A DNA stretch of 64,000 bases, from positions 1 to 64,000 of the forward strand of contig JAQUUB010000007.1 in assembly GCA_028694115.1 (NCBI GenBank), given 5' to 3'. Below, one piece after another: positions 60,961 through 64,000 of the stretch. The stretch is from Lachnospiraceae bacterium (GTDB lineage: Bacteria > Bacillota_A > Clostridia > Lachnospirales > Lachnospiraceae). Both the position numbers and the translations under genes were made by a program. The notes beneath the pieces were generated by a model. It saw only the letters and a list, made by a program, of their open reading frames with translations, was not told the origin of the DNA and did no database searches. How positions within the stretch are numbered: position 1 is the stretch's first letter; every line of letters begins with the position of its first letter.

Positions 60961-63645
60961 CTATCTATATCCTTTTCTAACTAATCCCATTCCTTTAAGA
61001 TAAATATCAGGAATATGATATCTGATTGGATCTGATTTTTTTCTTTGATATTCTTTCAAGATTCCAATATCTTTCAGTCTATCAATACTAGTCTTTAACT
61101 CTGCTTCGTCTAATCCACATTGTATTAATCCTTCTTTTAAGACCTCTTCCTCAACCGGAAAAGTAGGACAATGATTCTTTAAATCAGAAAATACTTTTCT
61201 ATATTCTGGATATTCCTCACTCATATCGACTACCCTATCTTTTGAAACTTCATTCACTGAATTTTCCAATGCTCTAGGCGTAATAAGCTTCAGAATGTCC
61301 TGTTTCCCCTCAATTATTTCATTTTTAGCGGCCAATGAAAATAACTTTAATATACTCCTAGGAACAATATTATCATTAGTATCACTAAGACGATATGCTA
61401 TCCAATTATACGTATACGCTTTATTGCCTTTTCCCATCTTATCTCCGATAATTTCACTTAATATCAACTTATTAATTTCTGAATTCGGCATTGGTATCAA
61501 TCCAACATCTTCTGAAGAAACAAGCGAATACCCATTTTTTAAAAGCATTTTTTCAACAACCATTTTTAATATAGCATTACTTTCTAACATACGCTTCCAT
61601 ACTATCGCAAGTAGATGATCATAATCCCAATTTATTAAAGTTCTATAATTATTAAGTTTAATTTTGTCAGTAATTCCGGACACTTCATTTTTATATATAT
61701 CTTCTCTTAAAAATATTTTTGATTTAATATTCCGTAATCTTATATTCATTTCTGCCCATAAATTTATAAGCTCTGAGATAAATACACCCCTTAGCTCAGC
61801 ATCGATACAATAATCAAGTGCATCATAGGTAAGTATTACCGTTTTATTTTTACTCATCAATATTTTATCCAAATCACCAAAAAATTCTGATAACTTTTCA
61901 TCAATTGATGTATCTCTAAAGATTATATCTTTAATCTGACTATACTTACAATTAAAAATTTCATCTAGATATTTAGGATAATTCTCTGCGTCAGATTTTA
62001 TGATCTCTTGTAAAACTTTAACTGCTAGTATTTTCCAGAAAATAGAATAAAACCCTCTTTTTTCTGCATTGCCAATTGCACGAAAATTTGCTTGACTTGG
62101 AAACTCTCCGCTTGAATCTAATCCTGTAATCCATTTTGTTTGTTCAATAAAGTCCGATTTCACCTCCACATATTTTGCTAATTTATGTGCATACTCTGGA
62201 CACTTCAAAACATTAAACAAAGCAGTTTTACCACTTCCCTTTGCCCCAGTAATTATAAATTTATTATTATCAAAAATGTATCTATATTCCTTTAACGGAT
62301 AAAAATTCTTCATTAAACTAGCTAAATCAGAAAATTCATTTTCAGCTGCTGCAACCTCTGAAGTTATTTTTTGTATAGACTCCAGTATTTCAAGTCTACT
62401 TGCAGATTCTTTAAACTCATCTACTACAATTTCTTCATTGTTTGAGCTCAATTTATTTGATAAAAGTTTATATACATTTTCTTCACCATTTAAATTTAGT
62501 ATTTGAAGTATTTTATCATCACTATTGATGTTAGAATTCAATGCATCATACCTTATATTAATTGGATAATGTGGTGAACTCACATCAAAAATTTCTGGAA
62601 TATCTACAAAATAACCTGTTTCCTCTAATATTTCAAAACTACTTTTCAAATAACATTTTAGTTCAACCTCTGCTTCTTCTTCGGATACTGGCATAGGCGA
62701 ATTAATCAAATAAAATGGTATATCGAGATTTACCAATTTGGGCATAATAAATTTTAAACCTAACATATTTTGTTCATTTCCATAAAAAACGGGAACTACC
62801 TCATCTGAATACCTTAATAAGGTTAAAGCACCAATATCATGTATTCCAGCCCTTGAATCTATAAATATAAAATCTGGCTGATACTCGTTCTTTAAAGTTA
62901 TTAATAAATTGGTAATAGCATTTTGATCATTCAAGTATTTTGGCATATTAAAATCAATTCTTGAAAGTTTATTATAATATTCTTCTACTTCTCCATTCTG
63001 CAAGTTAGCTGCTTGCATTACTAACAATTCTCCACCAGTTAGCCCAATTAATTTTTTATTGTTTACAGCGTATACATACTCATTAATATCTAGTCCTTCT
63101 TTACACGTTTCACTTTCTATCAGAAAATCAACTACGCCATATTTAGGGTATTCAATTTCTGGCTTCAATATCGTTGATAAACCAGGTGCTTCTAAATCTA
63201 AATCCACTACTACAATTTTCTTTCCCTCTCTAACTAACTGTAATGCTGTCATCGCTAAAGTTGTTGTTCTCCCTACTCCTCCTTTATAAGAATAAAAAGT
63301 AATTACCTTTTCTTTATCCCTTTCAGAATTTCCTTTTATTGTATTCCACGTCCGCTTAACCAAAGGCCTTTCTGAGTAAAATATATTATCTTTTATTTTA
63401 ACTGCATTCTTAGATACTTCGGCATACAAAAGATCAGACTCTTCTATTTTAACTACTCTATTTAACCAAACCTCACTTATAAGATCTCTTAAATTATTAT
63501 TCAAGACATTAAAATCTTTATTTCCAATAATATACACAGATATTTTCCCAAAAACATCTCTAACAATGTAGAAACTGCTATTCGTATCATTTATTTCAGA
63601 TATAAAATCAATAACTATCTTTTTTATCTCATCAAAATGTTTCAT
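60961..63645 (-). CDS. Twin P-loop ATPase with KGGVGR deviant Walker A
   Basis: The 894-residue protein has an N-terminal segment (about 1-110, not recognised), a SIMIBI/ParA-like ATPase domain (about 113-420) with SYKGGVGRTTTLA (119-131), VVVDLDLEAPG and FIFIDSRAGIHDIG, and a second P-loop domain (about 440-894) with GAKGSGKTALF (near 461) and a Walker B-like VILTYDALDY (near 603). The KGGVGR variant marks a family seen in bacterial conflict loci. The start overlaps the upstream HEPN-like stop by one base (TAATG). A role in anti-phage defence is an inference from family and context. Confidence 0.85.
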   Translation of the reverse strand: MKHFDEIKKIVIDFISEINDTNSSFYIVRDVFGKISVYIIGNKDFNVLNNNLRDLISEVWLNRVVKIEESDLLYAEVSKNAVKIKDNIFYSERPLVKRTWNTIKGNSERDKEKVITFYSYKGGVGRTTTLAMTALQLVREGKKIVVVDLDLEAPGLSTILKPEIEYPKYGVVDFLIESETCKEGLDINEYVYAVNNKKLIGLTGGELLVMQAANLQNGEVEEYYNKLSRIDFNMPKYLNDQNAITNLLITLKNEYQPDFIFIDSRAGIHDIGALTLLRYSDEVVPVFYGNEQNMLGLKFIMPKLVNLDIPFYLINSPMPVSEEEAEVELKCYLKSSFEILEETGYFVDIPEIFDVSSPHYPINIRYDALNSNINSDDKILQILNLNGEENVYKLLSNKLSSNNEEIVVDEFKESASRLEILESIQKITSEVAAAENEFSDLASLMKNFYPLKEYRYIFDNNKFIITGAKGSGKTALFNVLKCPEYAHKLAKYVEVKSDFIEQTKWITGLDSSGEFPSQANFRAIGNAEKRGFYSIFWKILAVKVLQEIIKSDAENYPKYLDEIFNCKYSQIKDIIFRDTSIDEKLSEFFGDLDKILMSKNKTVILTYDALDYCIDAELRGVFISELINLWAEMNIRLRNIKSKIFLREDIYKNEVSGITDKIKLNNYRTLINWDYDHLLAIVWKRMLESNAILKMVVEKMLLKNGYSLVSSEDVGLIPMPNSEINKLILSEIIGDKMGKGNKAYTYNWIAYRLSDTNDNIVPRSILKLFSLAAKNEIIEGKQDILKLITPRALENSVNEVSKDRVVDMSEEYPEYRKVFSDLKNHCPTFPVEEEVLKEGLIQCGLDEAELKTSIDRLKDIGILKEYQRKKSDPIRYHIPDIYLKGMGLVRKGYR

Positions 63646-63998
63646 TAAATCACCCCATCCACTTCCATTGTAAGTATTATATCTATCAGACTCGCTATTT
63701 CTAATTTTATATCATTTGCTAATGTGTTATTATTAAGAGCATGCGAAGATGCTTCGTACCTATATTTAGGATCCCAATTTGCAATGATTTCATTACATAC
63801 ATTACATATATCAATACAATACTGTGAAGCATTTCCTCCATTTAATAAAATTAAATCGATTTCATTTCTCATGGAATTTATATCGTGACTGTATCCTCTT
63901 ACTGAACCACGTGAAAGAGTTTCACCACAATTTAATGTATATAATAATACTAATTTACAATAACATTCTAAAACATATCCTGCTAAATAATTAGCATT
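63645..63998 (-). CDS. HEPN-domain-like protein, truncated by the window edge
   Basis: The frame is open to the end of the window; 117 residues are visible and the N-terminus is missing. The start of the visible part, NANYLAGYVLECYCKLVLLY, and the later RGYSHDINSM, WDPKYRYE and final helices match the HEPN pattern (helix with YLAGY..E, then HDL-like, then W-RY). The internal ATG at 63872 is therefore not the start. A strict Rx4-6H ribonuclease motif is not seen (RGYSH is Rx3H), so catalysis is uncertain. It is translationally coupled to the twin ATPase. Confidence 0.75.
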   Translation of the reverse strand, partial: NANYLAGYVLECYCKLVLLYTLNCGETLSRGSVRGYSHDINSMRNEIDLILLNGGNASQYCIDICNVCNEIIANWDPKYRYEASSHALNNNTLANDIKLEIASLIDIILTMEVDGVI

Positions 63999-64000
63999 AA

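Noticed and set aside
60961..63645. Plain ParA/MinD partition protein
   Set aside because: The protein is three times too long, has KGGVGR in place of KGGVGK and a second P-loop domain.
63645..63872. Small 75-residue stand-alone protein
   Set aside because: The frame continues upstream without a stop to the window edge and shows HEPN-like sequence.
63643..63998. Active HEPN ribonuclease motif
   Set aside because: Only RGYSH (Rx3H) is present, not the Rx4-6H spacing, so ribonuclease activity is not claimed.
1..64000. CRISPR arrays, rRNA genes, complete insertion sequences or prophage
   Set aside because: No regular spaced repeats, no 16S/23S-like sequence, no transposase or phage structural genes were seen on either strand.

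Overview
This window looks like a chromosomal segment of a low-GC, anaerobic, butyrate-forming member of the Clostridia, most likely Lachnospiraceae. The evidence is AT-rich DNA, strong AGGAGG-type ribosome binding sites, a complete acetyl-CoA to butyrate gene set with both the central pathway and the phosphotransbutyrylase/butyrate kinase branch, FeFe-hydrogenase-like and electron-bifurcating ETF genes, and MEP isoprenoid synthesis. The species cannot be named from the sequence alone. Most genes lie on the minus strand.

Layout. 0.1-0.4 kb: two serine tRNAs. 0.45-6.3 kb: a minus-strand housekeeping run (YcxB-like, tsaE, tsaB, rimI, zinc-ribbon protein, rnz, a membrane-anchored unknown, tsaD, ispD), which carries most of the t6A tRNA-modification pathway. 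6.3-10.1 kb: a MacAB-type efflux system. 10.2-11.1 kb: riboflavin ECF transporter ribU under an FMN riboswitch with a visible terminator. 11.1-14.9 kb: tex, and two divergent membrane proteins. 14.9-19.1 kb: a threonine/lysine operon (ACT protein, hom, apgM-like, lysC) in which the apgM-like gene is a plausible alternative homoserine kinase. 19.1-23 kb: prfB and secA. 23.1-31.8 kb: ptb-buk on plus, converging with thl-crt-hbd-bcd-etfB-etfA on minus; Rex-like operators precede both arms. 32-36.7 kb: hpf, a DnaA-box cluster, an NlpC/P60 wall hydrolase, trxB and an SDR oxidoreductase. 36.7-41.5 kb: dus, an AraC regulator, a LytTR/DUF3021/ABC cassette and a 58-residue peptide. 41.7-43.6 kb: minCDE. 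43.8-47 kb: a polar amino-acid ABC transporter whose promoter carries a strong palindrome, next to a BusR-like (GntR plus RCK_C) regulator. 47.2-55 kb: hydrolase, ECF sigma/anti-sigma pair, cspA, HMA protein, a 30-residue peptide, transglutaminase-like protein, an ABC-F protein behind an attenuator, and an FeFe-hydrogenase-like protein.

The last 9 kb (55-64 kb) is accessory in character. It holds a fusion of an S-4TM pore-forming-effector-like domain with a LicD nucleotidyltransferase, a Fic protein paired with a lipoprotein, an XRE-orotate phosphoribosyltransferase fusion paired with a HAD phosphatase, a decayed segment with nested inverted repeats, and a two-gene unit of a HEPN-like protein and a large twin-ATPase with a KGGVGR deviant Walker A. 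The HEPN-like gene runs off the right edge. The S-4TM-LicD fusion and the HEPN/KGGVGR pair are the best candidates for undescribed conflict or defence systems.

A second unexpected signal is a dispersed repeat family. Its 3' end supplies the Shine-Dalgarno region and abuts the start codon of at least five unrelated genes (tsaD, the MacA-like gene, tex, the SDR gene and an ABC ATPase). Two copies are nearly full length (about 127 bp) and strongly structured, and they also overlap the stop codon of the preceding gene. All functional calls come from reading the sequence and known family motifs; no database search was run.
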